From: Myxococcus fulvus
GTDB taxonomy: Bacteria > Myxococcota > Myxococcia > Myxococcales > Myxococcaceae
Assembly: GCF_900111765.1 (NCBI RefSeq)
Contig: NZ_FOIB01000003.1
Span: forward strand, 186,001-250,000
Direction of reading: 5' to 3'
DNA: 64,000 nt
Shown here: positions 16,020-25,850 of the stretch, one piece after another
Layout of the letters: each line of letters starts with the position of its first letter
How positions within the stretch are numbered: position 1 is the stretch's first letter
The notes under the pieces: model-generated
Databases searched by the model: none
Told to the model about the DNA's origin: nothing
The model's input: the letters and a program-made list of their open reading frames with translations, nothing else
Made by a program: the position numbers and the translations under genes

Positions 16020-18815
16020 TCACGGGTGACTCGTCGGGTCCGCCGGGTTCGTCCCGGCCTCGCGCTCGTCGCCATCACGCACGCCGTCCAGGTCCCGGTC
16101 GATGCCGATGCGCACCCCCGAGCCGGGCGGAACACAGGTGTACGTCATCACCCCGCCGCTCGTGGTGGTGGCCGTACGCACCGTCGCATCCGTCACCGCC
16201 GGCAGGGCCTGTCTGTCCGACGTGAACTTCCCACCGCCCACGTAGAGCAGGCCCACGTCGTGCGAGCCCACCCGGCCCTTGGCCACCAGGTCACACTCGC
16301 CCGCGTTGGCGCGCGCCAGCAGCAGGTCGATGCGCGGCCCCGCCACGGCCGCGCGCGCGGCCGTCAGCGTCACCTGCTGCCCGACGATGGGCGCCAGGTT
16401 CGTGTCGAACGCGAGCATGAACTGCTCCATGTCCAGCTTCGCCTTGCGGCCCTCCGGCGTCAGCGGGACGCCCACGGGGTTGAGCAGGGGGTGGAAGTCG
16501 AAGCCGCTGTTGAAGTGGAACATCGTCGGGACGCTGCCGTCGCTCTGGAAGCCGAAGCCGCGAATCTGGTCTCCCAGGAAGGGGTCGATGGGAGACGTCC
16601 CGCTGGCGAACGGCGCGCCGAACATGCCGACCTTCTGGTACGCGTTGCGCAGGTGGGGCACCTTCGGGAACTGGGGCGCCACGTCGAACCCCGAGTCGCC
16701 CGCGGAGCCGAAGAAGCCCTTGAACACACCCTCCGAGGGGTTCGCCTCCGGGTCCAGCACGTGACACGCCCCGCAGGACCCCTGGAAGGAGGACGTCGTA
16801 TCCAGGAAGAAGGCCCGCCCCGCCGCCTGCGCGGGCGTGAGCGAGTTGTCCAGGTTGCGGATGGGGTTGGGTGGATAGACGACCTGGAGCGCGAACTGCG
16901 CGAACTTCTGCATCTGCGCCGCCGTCAGGGGCGTGTCGCGGCCCAGCAGGTCCACGAAGGCCGGGTTGAACTGCTTGAAGGCGGCGGCCTCGTCATAGGT
17001 GCCTGCGTTGGGCTGCGCCGTGGCCGCGTCGAAGCCGCCGTTGCGGTCGCCACGCCAGTGCAGGGGGCCGTGGTTCGCCATGCCGCGCAGGCTCTGCGTC
17101 GACATGGGGCCCTTGAGCGGATGGAAGGCCGTGGACTGACCGAACGTCGGGTCGTCGCCGAACTCCGGGAGGACGGGGACGATGGGGCTCGGGTTGGCCT
17201 TCACCGTGCCGTCCGGATTGCCCAGGTCCCACGACAGGCTGTCGAGGTCGCCGAAGATGTGGCAGCTGCCGCAGGACGAATCGCCGTGGCTGGAGCTCAG
17301 CCGCGCGTCGTAGAGGAAGGGACGCCCCTCGACCACGCTCGCGGGCTCCGGGTTGTACATGGACAGGTGGGCAATCTCCTGACGCGTCGTCGTGTTGATG
17401 ACGGAGATGCCGTTGTCGAAGCGGGTCAGCACGTAGATGCGCCGCCGGGCCTCGTCCAGGACCATGCCCGTGGGGCCTCCGCCCGACAGGAGGATTTGAT
17501 TCGCCGTGCTCGGCACGAACGTGCCGTTCTCCAGCGCGGCCGTGGAGTAGACCCCCAGCTTCGAAGAGCCGAACGCCGCCACGAACAGCGTCGAGCCGTC
17601 CGCCGACACCGTCATGCCCAAAGGCTGCGCCAGGCTCTTCTCGCTCTCCGGGTTGGGCGTGGGCGCGCAGCACGCGTCGTAGTCGATGTGCTTGTTGAGG
17701 TGGCGCGGCGTCACGCTCGAGGCGCCGAGCACGGTGATGCGGCTCTCGTGCAGGTGGCCGCGCAGCGAGCTGCCCGCGAAGGTGCCCGGGCCCTCGAAGC
17801 GCAAGTCGTTACGCGCCTCGGTGTTGCTGACATACACCTTCCCGTTGACCGGGTTGACGGCCATGTTGAACAGGATGGTGCCCACGCCCGCATAGACGCT
17901 CCCGGGCCCCGTGTGCGGCCTGGGTGGGTTGGCGTTGGCGTCGAGGGTGAAGACGTCCTTGTCCGGGAGCGAGAAGCGCACCGACGACGTCCACGAGCGG
18001 TTCAACACATCCACCCAGTCCTGTCCATTGTGCTTGAGGAGGATGCTGACCTCCGGGGCGATGACGCCCGCGAAGTTGGTGTTGGGGCCGGGGACCCCTC
18101 CCACGGCCTCTCCGCCATTGGGCACGGCCTGCTCGTTCAGCACCGTGGTGCGATTGCCGGAGTGGAAGGCCGCCGCGTACACCCGTGAGCCGTCCGGCGT
18201 CACCGCCAGCGCCCGGGGCGTGTCCGCGAACAGGGAGACGATGGTGAGCGGCGTGCCGCCCAGCGTGGACCCCAGCTGGTCCGAGTCGAACACCCACACG
18301 TCCGCGCGGCCCACGCCCGGCGTGGTGAGCTTGGGGTCGAAGGGCGCGTTCTGCCCTCGGTGCGCCGCGGTGATGAACGCGCGCCGGCGGCCGGGGCCGG
18401 CGAAGACCACGTCCCGGGGCTCGTCGCCCACCAGCAGCGTGCGCGTCACCACGCCGCCCTGGCCGTCCGAGTCCACGCGGACCACGCTCACGCTGTCCGA
18501 CAGATGGTTGACGACCCAGACCTCGTCGTTCGTCCGCGCGGCCACCGCCACGGGCTCCAGGCCCACGGGCACCGACGCCCGATGGGTGAGGCCGTTGTTC
18601 GCGACGCGGAAGATCTCCAGCCGGTTGTCCGGCGTGTTGACGGCGAAGAGCAGCTTGCCGTCGGGAGAGAGCGCGAGCGGCCGCACCTGCCCGCTCTCGA
18701 AGAGGGTGAAGGGAGCGGCCAGGGCCTCACGACCCGTGAGGACTCCCACCGTCAACAACAGCGCGAGGATGCTTCGGACGGAACCGGCTCGAACAGCCGG
18801 ACACGGGGCTTTCAT
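16020..18815 (-). CDS. Secreted YVTN-type beta-propeller protein with two haem c sites
   Basis: This 931-residue protein starts with a signal peptide (SILALLLTVGVLTG ... ALAAP), followed by about 400 residues of seven-bladed beta-propeller repeats (for example LALSPDGKLLFAVN, LAVTPDGSRVYAAA, MAVNPVNGKVYVSN). The second half has two CXXCH haem c motifs, CGSCH and CGACH, about 160 residues apart, as in MauG/di-haem peroxidase-related proteins. It ends in an acidic calcium-loop-like segment (GIDRDLDGVRDGDE). It is therefore likely a periplasmic or outer-surface electron-transfer or oxidase protein; the substrate is unknown. The ATG at 18815 is chosen because GGAG lies 9 bases upstream and the signal peptide begins there; the 75 upstream in-frame residues look non-coding. 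It is divergent from the pirin gene. Confidence 0.85.
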   Translation of the reverse strand: MKAPCPAVRAGSVRSILALLLTVGVLTGREALAAPFTLFESGQVRPLALSPDGKLLFAVNTPDNRLEIFRVANNGLTHRASVPVGLEPVAVAARTNDEVWVVNHLSDSVSVVRVDSDGQGGVVTRTLLVGDEPRDVVFAGPGRRRAFITAAHRGQNAPFDPKLTTPGVGRADVWVFDSDQLGSTLGGTPLTIVSLFADTPRALAVTPDGSRVYAAAFHSGNRTTVLNEQAVPNGGEAVGGVPGPNTNFAGVIAPEVSILLKHNGQDWVDVLNRSWTSSVRFSLPDKDVFTLDANANPPRPHTGPGSVYAGVGTILFNMAVNPVNGKVYVSNTEARNDLRFEGPGTFAGSSLRGHLHESRITVLGASSVTPRHLNKHIDYDACCAPTPNPESEKSLAQPLGMTVSADGSTLFVAAFGSSKLGVYSTAALENGTFVPSTANQILLSGGGPTGMVLDEARRRIYVLTRFDNGISVINTTTRQEIAHLSMYNPEPASVVEGRPFLYDARLSSSHGDSSCGSCHIFGDLDSLSWDLGNPDGTVKANPSPIVPVLPEFGDDPTFGQSTAFHPLKGPMSTQSLRGMANHGPLHWRGDRNGGFDAATAQPNAGTYDEAAAFKQFNPAFVDLLGRDTPLTAAQMQKFAQFALQVVYPPNPIRNLDNSLTPAQAAGRAFFLDTTSSFQGSCGACHVLDPEANPSEGVFKGFFGSAGDSGFDVAPQFPKVPHLRNAYQKVGMFGAPFASGTSPIDPFLGDQIRGFGFQSDGSVPTMFHFNSGFDFHPLLNPVGVPLTPEGRKAKLDMEQFMLAFDTNLAPIVGQQVTLTAARAAVAGPRIDLLLARANAGECDLVAKGRVGSHDVGLLYVGGGKFTSDRQALPAVTDATVRTATTTSGGVMTYTCVPPGSGVRIGIDRDLDGVRDGDEREAGTNPADPTSHP

Positions 18816-19077
18816 GGTGATGCACTCCAGGGGTGAGTGACGATTCCCTCCCTCCGACAGGGGAGTGACGGCAGGGTGGGAATGGGCAATCTTCCGTGGA
18901 TTCGGTGGGGCCGTAAATACTGATATCACACCGCGAGTGAACGACTGACACTTGGGTGTGAGCCTTGACAGCCGCCATTCGTTGAGTCGCGAAGGTGGGT
19001 GGGTTGTTGGGACTGGAGCGTCCGGACCGACCCGTGGCATGTGTGGACGCGCTGGACCTTGACAGGAGTGTGAGCGG

Positions 19078-20025
19078 ATGGCCTGGAAGATGCCCGAGGA
19101 ACCCTATGTCGACGCGGAGCCTGGCTCCGCGTTGGAGACCGTCATCGTCCCGCGCACGCGGGACCTGGGGGATGGCTTCGAGGTGCGCCGGGCGCTGCCT
19201 TCGTCGCGGCGGCGGATGGTGGGGCCATTCATCTTCATGGACCAGATGGGCCCCGCGGTGCTCCAGGCGGGAAAGGGCCTGGACGTGCGGCCCCACCCCC
19301 ACATCGGCCTGGCCACGGTGACGTACCTGTTCGAGGGCGAGGTGCTCCATCGTGACTCGCTGGGCGTGGTGCAGCGCATCCGCCCCGGCGCGGTGAACTG
19401 GATGGTGGCCGGGCGCGGCATCGTCCACTCGGAGAGGACGCCCCCGGAGCTGCGTGTCTCGTCCAACCGCATGTTCGGCATCCAGTTCTGGGTGGCACTG
19501 CCCGGCAAGCACGAGGAGGACGCGCCGTCGTTCGTGCACACGCCGTCGGAGGCGCTCCCGGTCGTGAACGACCATGGCATCGAGCTCAAGCTCATCGCGG
19601 GAGAGATGTTCGGCGCGCGCTCGCCGGTGACGACCCAGTCGGCGCTGTTCTACGCGGACGTGAAGCTGGACGCGGGGGCTCGGATCCCCGTGCCCACGGT
19701 GCACGAGGAGCGGGGTGTCTTCGTCGCCGAGGGGCTGGTGGAGGTGGGCGGCGAGAGCTTCGGCCCCGGGCAGCTCCTGGTGCTGCGTCCGGGCATGGAC
19801 GTGGTGGCGCGGGGCGGTGGCACCACGCGCTCGCGGCTGCTGCTCTTCGGCGGTGAGCCGATGGATGGGCCCCGGCACATCTGGTGGAACTTCGTCTCCA
19901 GCTCGAAGGAGCGCATCGAGCAGGCGAAGGAGGACTGGACGGCCCAGCGCATCGGCCAGGTCCCCAGTGAGACGGAGTTCATTCCGCTGCCGGAGCCCGA
20001 GCCGAGCGTGCCCCGCTACCCCTGA
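19078..20025 (+). CDS. Pirin family protein
   Basis: The 315-residue sequence is a bicupin of the pirin family. The metal-binding residues are visible: [18 protein letters not shown] supplies two His, and [11 protein letters not shown] supplies the third His and the Glu. The second cupin ([18 protein letters not shown]) lacks the ligands, as usual. Pirins act as quercetin dioxygenase-like enzymes or as regulators; in Serratia a pirin binds the pyruvate dehydrogenase E1 subunit. Here the next gene is a ThDP-dependent 2-keto acid decarboxylase, which makes a role near pyruvate metabolism an attractive but unproven idea. AGGAG lies about 10 bases before the ATG. Confidence 0.93.
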   Translation: MAWKMPEEPYVDAEPGSALETVIVPRTRDLGDGFEVRRALPSSRRRMVGPFIFMDQMGPAVLQAGKGLDVRPHPHIGLATVTYLFEGEVLHRDSLGVVQRIRPGAVNWMVAGRGIVHSERTPPELRVSSNRMFGIQFWVALPGKHEEDAPSFVHTPSEALPVVNDHGIELKLIAGEMFGARSPVTTQSALFYADVKLDAGARIPVPTVHEERGVFVAEGLVEVGGESFGPGQLLVLRPGMDVVARGGGTTRSRLLLFGGEPMDGPRHIWWNFVSSSKERIEQAKEDWTAQRIGQVPSETEFIPLPEPEPSVPRYP

Positions 20026-20051
20026 CGTGCCCCGCAAGGCGCCGGGCTCGT

Positions 20052-20082
20052 GGCCCCGCAGGCGGCATGCGTCTGCGGGGCC
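20052..20082 (+). terminator. Terminator-like hairpin after pirin
   Basis: A perfect 10-bp stem GGCCCCGCAG/CTGCGGGGCC encloses an 11-base loop, 27 bases after the pirin stop. No T-tract follows, so termination may be partial or need Rho. Confidence 0.5.
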
Positions 20083-20192
20083 TCTGGCGGCCCGCCGTTT
20101 GTTCGAACCTTGGACAGACACGCCAACCTCCCGTGAATCGCCGCTCGGACTGAGGGGAAGCCGACGAGCGAGAAGGTCTGGCTTTGTTTGGA

Positions 20193-20220
20193 TTGTGCTT
20201 TGAGGCTCCCGGTGTAATTG
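20193..20220 (+). promoter_or_regulatory. Possible promoter of the decarboxylase gene
   Basis: An unusually AT-rich patch precedes the gene. TTGTGC (20193-20198) and TAATTG (20215-20220) are 16 bases apart, about 45 bases before the proposed start. The match to consensus is weak. Confidence 0.28.
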
Positions 20221-20266
20221 CTTGCGTGTCGACCCCGGGGCGGCTGTCCCGCCCGGAGAGGTCCGC

Positions 20267-22045
20267 ATGCGGGGAATCGCCGTGAGTCATACTTGTACCA
20301 AGGTCCAGGGGAAGACTGTTTCCGTGGGGGAGTATCTGTGGCTCCGTCTCCAGGAGCTGGGAGTCCGTCATGTCTTTGGAGTGCCCGGGGACTTCAACCT
20401 GGGGATGCTGGAGCAGTTGTTGAAGCAACCCGGAATGAGCTGGGTGGGTTGCTGCAACGAGCTCAACGCCGCCTATGCCGCGGATGGGTATGCGCGGCTA
20501 AGAGGCATTGCCGCGCTCGCGACGGCCTATGGCGTGGGTGAGCTGAGCGCCGTCAACGGGCTGGCGGGCGCATATGCGGAGCGGGTGCCGGTGGTGGCCA
20601 TCACCGGGGCTCCGCCGTTGTCCCATATGCAGCGGCGCAGTTGGATGCATCACACGCTGGGGGATGGTGAGTATGGCAATACGCTCGCCAGCATCGCGCC
20701 GTTCACCGTGGCGCGGGCGGTGCTGACGCAGGCCAACGCGCCGATGGAGATAGACCGGGTGCTGCGCACGTGTCTGCGTGAGCGGCGGCCCGTGTATCTC
20801 CAGCTCCCCACCGACGTGTGCTTCCAGCAGGTGCCCGCGCCGGAGGCTCCGCTCGAGCGGGAGGAGGCCGTCAGTGACAGGTCCAGCCTGCGCGCCTTGC
20901 TGGAGGAGCTGGTTCCCCGGCTGCGAGGGGCACGGCGGAGCGTGCTGCTGGTGGACAGTGACGTCCAGCGCTTCGGGCTGGGGGCCCGGGTGGTGGCGCT
21001 GGCGGAGTCCGCGGGGATGCCCATCGCCTCGCTGAGCTCGGGGCGGGGCCTCATCGACGAGGCCCACGAGGCCTTCCTGGGCTTCTACGGGGGGCGGCTG
21101 TCGGACCCCTCCGTGCGGGAGTGGGTGGACGGGGCCGACTGCGTGGTGGGCCTGGCCACGCGCTTCATGGACCTGAACACACACTCCTTCACCCAGCGGT
21201 TGGAGCCCTCGCGGTTCGTGGACCTGCAGCCCACCACGGCGGCGCTGGGACGTGCGGAAGCGCCGTGGCTGCCCTCGCTGCACAGCGGGCTGGTGCTGGG
21301 CGAGGTGCTGGACGCGCTGCGCGAGGCGCTGGGAGGCCAGAAGCGACAGGACTTCGTGCCCCGCTCGCTGCGACTGCGCGCTCAGGTGGCCACTCGGCCA
21401 GCGGCACCGGTGGGGAGGAGTGAGGGTCCGCTGACGCACGCGCAGCTCTGGCCCGCGCTGGCCACGCTGCTGGAGTCCGAGGACGTGCTCGTGGTCGAGG
21501 CGGGCAGTCCCATGGTGGGCTTCGCGTCCACGCAGCTGCCGCGAGGCGTGAGCTGGGTGGCCCAGCCGCTGTGGTGCTCCATCGGCTACACGCTGCCAGC
21601 GGTGCTGGGCACCAGTCTGGCGGCCCCGGAGCGGCGCCAGGTGCTCTTCATCGGCGACGGCTCGTTCCTCATGACGGCGCAGGAGCTGTCCACGCTGCTG
21701 CATCTGAAGCTCAAGCCGCTGGTGTTCCTCATCAACAACGCGGGCTACACGGTCGAGCGCCTCATCGTCGGTCCGGAGTCCGCGTACAATGACATCCCGA
21801 AGTGGAACTACCCGGCCGTCTGCGATGCGCTGGGGGCCGCGGGGCAATCGCTGACCCTGCTCATCGAGAAGCCGGAGCAGCTGGCGCCGGTGCTGGCGGA
21901 GGCCGTGCGCGCCCAGCGCGACGGACGTCTGGTGTTCGTGGAGGTCCGGCTGGCGCCGCTGGATGCCCCCGCCGGGTTGGCCCAGCTGGGCGCCTCCGTC
22001 TATTCCCTGTCATACCGGGAGGACAGCGGACTGCCTCGCTTCTGA
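20267..22045 (+). CDS. ThDP-dependent 2-keto acid decarboxylase (pyruvate/indolepyruvate decarboxylase type)
   Basis: This 592-residue protein has the full thiamine diphosphate enzyme layout. Residues near 60 carry the cofactor Glu (GCCNELNAAYAADGYAR), the paired His WMHHTLGDGEY near 130 is characteristic of pyruvate/indolepyruvate/phenylpyruvate decarboxylases, and GDGSFLMTAQELS ... LINN forms the Mg-ThDP binding motif. The YNDIPKWNY segment is also typical of this subfamily. It should decarboxylate a 2-keto acid to an aldehyde in the cytosol; whether pyruvate or an aromatic keto acid is used cannot be read from the sequence. I prefer ATG 20267 because GGAGAGG lies 5 bases upstream; a TTG at 20222 in the same frame lacks such a site. 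It follows pirin by 240 bases. Confidence 0.92.
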   Translation: MRGIAVSHTCTKVQGKTVSVGEYLWLRLQELGVRHVFGVPGDFNLGMLEQLLKQPGMSWVGCCNELNAAYAADGYARLRGIAALATAYGVGELSAVNGLAGAYAERVPVVAITGAPPLSHMQRRSWMHHTLGDGEYGNTLASIAPFTVARAVLTQANAPMEIDRVLRTCLRERRPVYLQLPTDVCFQQVPAPEAPLEREEAVSDRSSLRALLEELVPRLRGARRSVLLVDSDVQRFGLGARVVALAESAGMPIASLSSGRGLIDEAHEAFLGFYGGRLSDPSVREWVDGADCVVGLATRFMDLNTHSFTQRLEPSRFVDLQPTTAALGRAEAPWLPSLHSGLVLGEVLDALREALGGQKRQDFVPRSLRLRAQVATRPAAPVGRSEGPLTHAQLWPALATLLESEDVLVVEAGSPMVGFASTQLPRGVSWVAQPLWCSIGYTLPAVLGTSLAAPERRQVLFIGDGSFLMTAQELSTLLHLKLKPLVFLINNAGYTVERLIVGPESAYNDIPKWNYPAVCDALGAAGQSLTLLIEKPEQLAPVLAEAVRAQRDGRLVFVEVRLAPLDAPAGLAQLGASVYSLSYREDSGLPRF

Positions 22046-22087
22046 CGCCGGGCGGCATTCCCTCTCGAGGGGCGTTCATGGGCAAAT

Positions 22088-22114
22088 CCCTCTCAGGCTG
22101 ATAGCCTGGGAGGG
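22088..22114 (+). terminator. Terminator-like hairpin after the decarboxylase
   Basis: A 12-bp stem CCCTCTCAGGCT/AGCCTGGGAGGG with one T-G pair and a 3-base loop lies 42 bases after the stop codon and 34 bases before the next gene. No T-run follows. It could also be a leader hairpin of the small lipoprotein. Confidence 0.5.
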
Positions 22115-22148
22115 CCGTACAACCCGTGGAAGTTCCCTGGAGGCACGA

Positions 22149-22424
22149 ATGCAGGCTGGAAGGTTTGTCAGCGGTGCGTTGCTTGCGGTGGGGTTGATGC
22201 TGGTGGGCTGCGGTGGTCCCGTGGTGGAGGACGCCGAGGCGCAGGACCTCACCTCGCGCGAGGATGCCGCCCCCAACTGCAATGGGGTGTACTACGAGCA
22301 CACGTATTACAGCGATGACACGTACATGAATGTCGTGGGGTTCCGGGGCTGCGACTGTGCCTTCTGGTCGAGCTTCGGTCGGACCTCGGCGTTCGTCGAG
22401 TCCTACTACGGGACGTGTCGTTAG
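22149..22424 (+). CDS. Small secreted lipoprotein with four cysteines
   Basis: A 91-residue protein starting at ATG 22149 with GGAGG 5 bases upstream. The lipobox LVGC ends a short signal sequence (ALLAVGLMLVGCGG). The mature part of about 70 residues contains four further Cys and a YYxxDTYxxVVGFRGC core, which resembles the small lipoproteins grouped as DUF6289 that are abundant in myxobacteria; I make that link from memory of the pattern. It is likely anchored in the outer membrane or displayed at the surface and disulfide-stabilised. No function is known. It converges with hutH across a strong hairpin. Confidence 0.8.
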   Translation: MQAGRFVSGALLAVGLMLVGCGGPVVEDAEAQDLTSREDAAPNCNGVYYEHTYYSDDTYMNVVGFRGCDCAFWSSFGRTSAFVESYYGTCR

Positions 22425-22445
22425 CACGTCACGCTGAAACGACGA

Positions 22446-22478
22446 CGGCCCGCCCCGGAGTGTTCCCGGAGCGGGCCG
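22446..22478. terminator. Bidirectional terminator between small lipoprotein and hutH
   Basis: The 8-bp perfect stem CGGCCCGC/GCGGGCCG encloses a second CCGGA/TCCCGG pairing, in the 82-base space between converging stop codons. Confidence 0.6.
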
Positions 22479-22506
22479 CGGTATCTGTGAATGACAGGCG
22501 CCGGGC

Positions 22507-24033
<1,527 letters not shown>

Positions 24034-24080
24034 TGGGGGCTCCAAGGGGTGGTGGAATGCGAGACAGCGGCCAGCGGGGC

Positions 24081-24109
24081 TTTACACCGGGGAGTGGGGC
24101 TCGTATAGG
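24081..24109 (+). promoter_or_regulatory. Candidate housekeeping promoter of lysC
   Basis: TTTACA (24081-24086) and TATAGG (24104-24109) are separated by exactly 17 bases, giving a predicted start near 24116 and a leader of about 27 bases ahead of the lysC GTG. Confidence 0.55.
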
Positions 24110-24142
24110 TCCGCGCGACTGAAGAGGGAGGTCACGGTCCCC

Positions 24143-25420
24143 GTGGCGCTGATCGTCCAGAAGTATGGCGGTACCTCCGTTGGTGACACCGAGCGGATGA
24201 AGAACGTCGCCCGCCGCTGTCTGGCTGCCCAACAGGCGGGCCATGACGTGGTGGTGGTGGTCTCGGCGATGTCGGGTGAGACGAACCGACTGCTCAAGCT
24301 GGTGGCGCAGATCACCGACCGGCCGGACGAGCGTGAGCAGGATGTCGTCGTGGCCACCGGGGAGCAGGTCTCCATCGGATTGGTGGCGATGGCCATCCAG
24401 GCCCAGGGCGGCAAAGCGACGAGCTTCCTGGGGCACCAGGTGCGCATCGTCACCGACAGCACCTTCTCGAAAGCGCGCATCAAGAGCATCGACGCGCAGC
24501 CCATCCGCCAGGCCCTGTCCAAGGGGCACATCGTGGTGGTGGCCGGCTTCCAGGGCGTGGACGAGGAGGGCAGCGTCACGACGCTGGGGCGCGGGGGCTC
24601 GGACACCACGGCGGTGGCGGTGGCCGCGGCGCTGAGCGCGGATGCGTGTGAAATCTATACGGACGTCGACGGCGTCTACACCACGGACCCGAACATGGTC
24701 CCCGCCGCGCGCAAGCTGGAGCGCATCGCCTACGAGGAGATGCTGGAGCTGGCGAGCGTGGGCGCGAAGGTGTTGCAGATCCGCTCCGTCGAATTCGCCA
24801 TGAAGTACAAGGTGCCGCTCTGGGTGAAGTCGTCGTTCTCCCAGGACCCGGGCACACTCGTGTGTGAGGAGGACAAGTCCATGGAGGACGTGCTGGTCCG
24901 CGGCGTGGCGTATGACCGCAACGAGGCGAAGATCACCATCTGCGGCGTGCCGGACGTGCCGGGCGTGGCGGCGAAGATCTTCGGCCCGCTCGACGAGAAG
25001 CACATCGTGGTGGACCTCATCGTCCAGAACCAGTCCCGCGAGGGGCGCACGGACCTGACCTTCACGGTGGGCAAGTCGGACTTCCTCAAGGCGCAGGAGG
25101 TGGTGCGCGAGGCGGTGAAGGACATCCCCGTCTCCGGCATCGAGACGGACGACAACGTGGCCAAGGTGTCCATCGTCGGCGTGGGCATGCGCAACCACTC
25201 GGGCGTGGCGGCGCGGATGTTCACGGCGCTGTCCGCCGAGGGCATCAACATCCAGATGATCTCCACGTCGGAGATCAAGGTGTCCTGCGTGGTCCACTCC
25301 AAGTACACGGAGCTGGCGGTGCGGGCGCTGCACACGGCATTCGGGTTGGATCAGCCGCTGCCTCCCGAGGGCGCGACGACGGTGTCTGAGACGGCGGCGC
25401 TCAAGGGCGAGAAGGTCTGA
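24143..25420 (+). CDS. lysC: Aspartate kinase
   Basis: The 425-residue protein phosphorylates aspartate in the first step of lysine, threonine, methionine and diaminopimelate synthesis. The kinase domain opens with [19 protein letters not shown], and [20 protein letters not shown] is the nucleotide/aspartate-binding segment near residue 150. Two ACT domains occupy the last 160 residues ([37 protein letters not shown]), so feedback inhibition by lysine and/or threonine is expected. GTG 24143 is chosen because the conserved N-terminus begins there and GGGAGG lies 11 bases before it; upstream in-frame codons overlap the promoter. The stop is four bases from the next start, so the HhH gene is probably co-transcribed. 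Confidence 0.95.
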   Translation: MALIVQKYGGTSVGDTERMKNVARRCLAAQQAGHDVVVVVSAMSGETNRLLKLVAQITDRPDEREQDVVVATGEQVSIGLVAMAIQAQGGKATSFLGHQVRIVTDSTFSKARIKSIDAQPIRQALSKGHIVVVAGFQGVDEEGSVTTLGRGGSDTTAVAVAAALSADACEIYTDVDGVYTTDPNMVPAARKLERIAYEEMLELASVGAKVLQIRSVEFAMKYKVPLWVKSSFSQDPGTLVCEEDKSMEDVLVRGVAYDRNEAKITICGVPDVPGVAAKIFGPLDEKHIVVDLIVQNQSREGRTDLTFTVGKSDFLKAQEVVREAVKDIPVSGIETDDNVAKVSIVGVGMRNHSGVAARMFTALSAEGINIQMISTSEIKVSCVVHSKYTELAVRALHTAFGLDQPLPPEGATTVSETAALKGEKV

Positions 25421-25424
25421 GCCG

Positions 25425-25841
25425 GTGGCGGGGCGGACGGCCGCGCTCGCCGTCGTCGCGTTGGCGGTGATGGGTGTCGGGGCGGTGGCCCGCTGGCGCT
25501 GGCCGGATTCCCGGTCAGCGTTGGATTGTCCTCCGGAGGCGGTGCGGATCCGGGCGGACGGGGTGGCGACGTGTGGTGAGGGCGAGGAGCCCACGGGGGC
25601 GGCGGCGCTGGCGTTGGGGCGCAGGCTGGACCTGAACGTCGCCACGGCGGAGGAGCTGGCGTTGTTGCCGGGCGTGGGGGCTTCGCTGGCGCGGGCGCTG
25701 GTGGAGGCTCGGGAGGCGGCGGGCGGGTTCCGGAGTTGGGAGGCGGTGGACGAGGTCCCCGGGGTTGGAGAAGCCCGGTTGAAGACCCTCCAGGCGGCCA
25801 CGGTGTTGGGCTCGCCTCCGGATGCCGGGCCCGTGTGGTAA
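25425..25841 (+). CDS. ComEA-like helix-hairpin-helix protein
   Basis: A 138-residue protein with an N-terminal membrane-spanning segment (ALAVVALAVMGVGAVA), then a short linker with two Cys, and a C-terminal helix-hairpin-helix pair (LDLNVATAEELALLPGVG and VDEVPGVGEARLKTL). This is the ComEA/T2SS-K-like arrangement that binds double-stranded DNA without sequence preference, in competent bacteria in the periplasm. GTG 25425 begins four bases after the lysC stop with GAGAAGG inside lysC as its likely ribosome site. Proximity to lysC suggests shared transcription only. A role in DNA uptake is possible but not shown here. Confidence 0.8.
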   Translation: MAGRTAALAVVALAVMGVGAVARWRWPDSRSALDCPPEAVRIRADGVATCGEGEEPTGAAALALGRRLDLNVATAEELALLPGVGASLARALVEAREAAGGFRSWEAVDEVPGVGEARLKTLQAATVLGSPPDAGPVW

Positions 25842-25850
25842 GCACGCGGC

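Noticed and set aside
15999..18188. A 729-residue open frame on the + strand opposite the propeller/cytochrome gene
   Set aside because: Very Arg/Val/His rich and without motifs; the minus strand has YVTN and CXXCH motifs and a signal peptide.
18965..18993. TTGACA-based promoter upstream of pirin
   Set aside because: TTGACA is present at 18965 but 16-18 bases later only CGCGAA occurs, with no resemblance to a -10 element.
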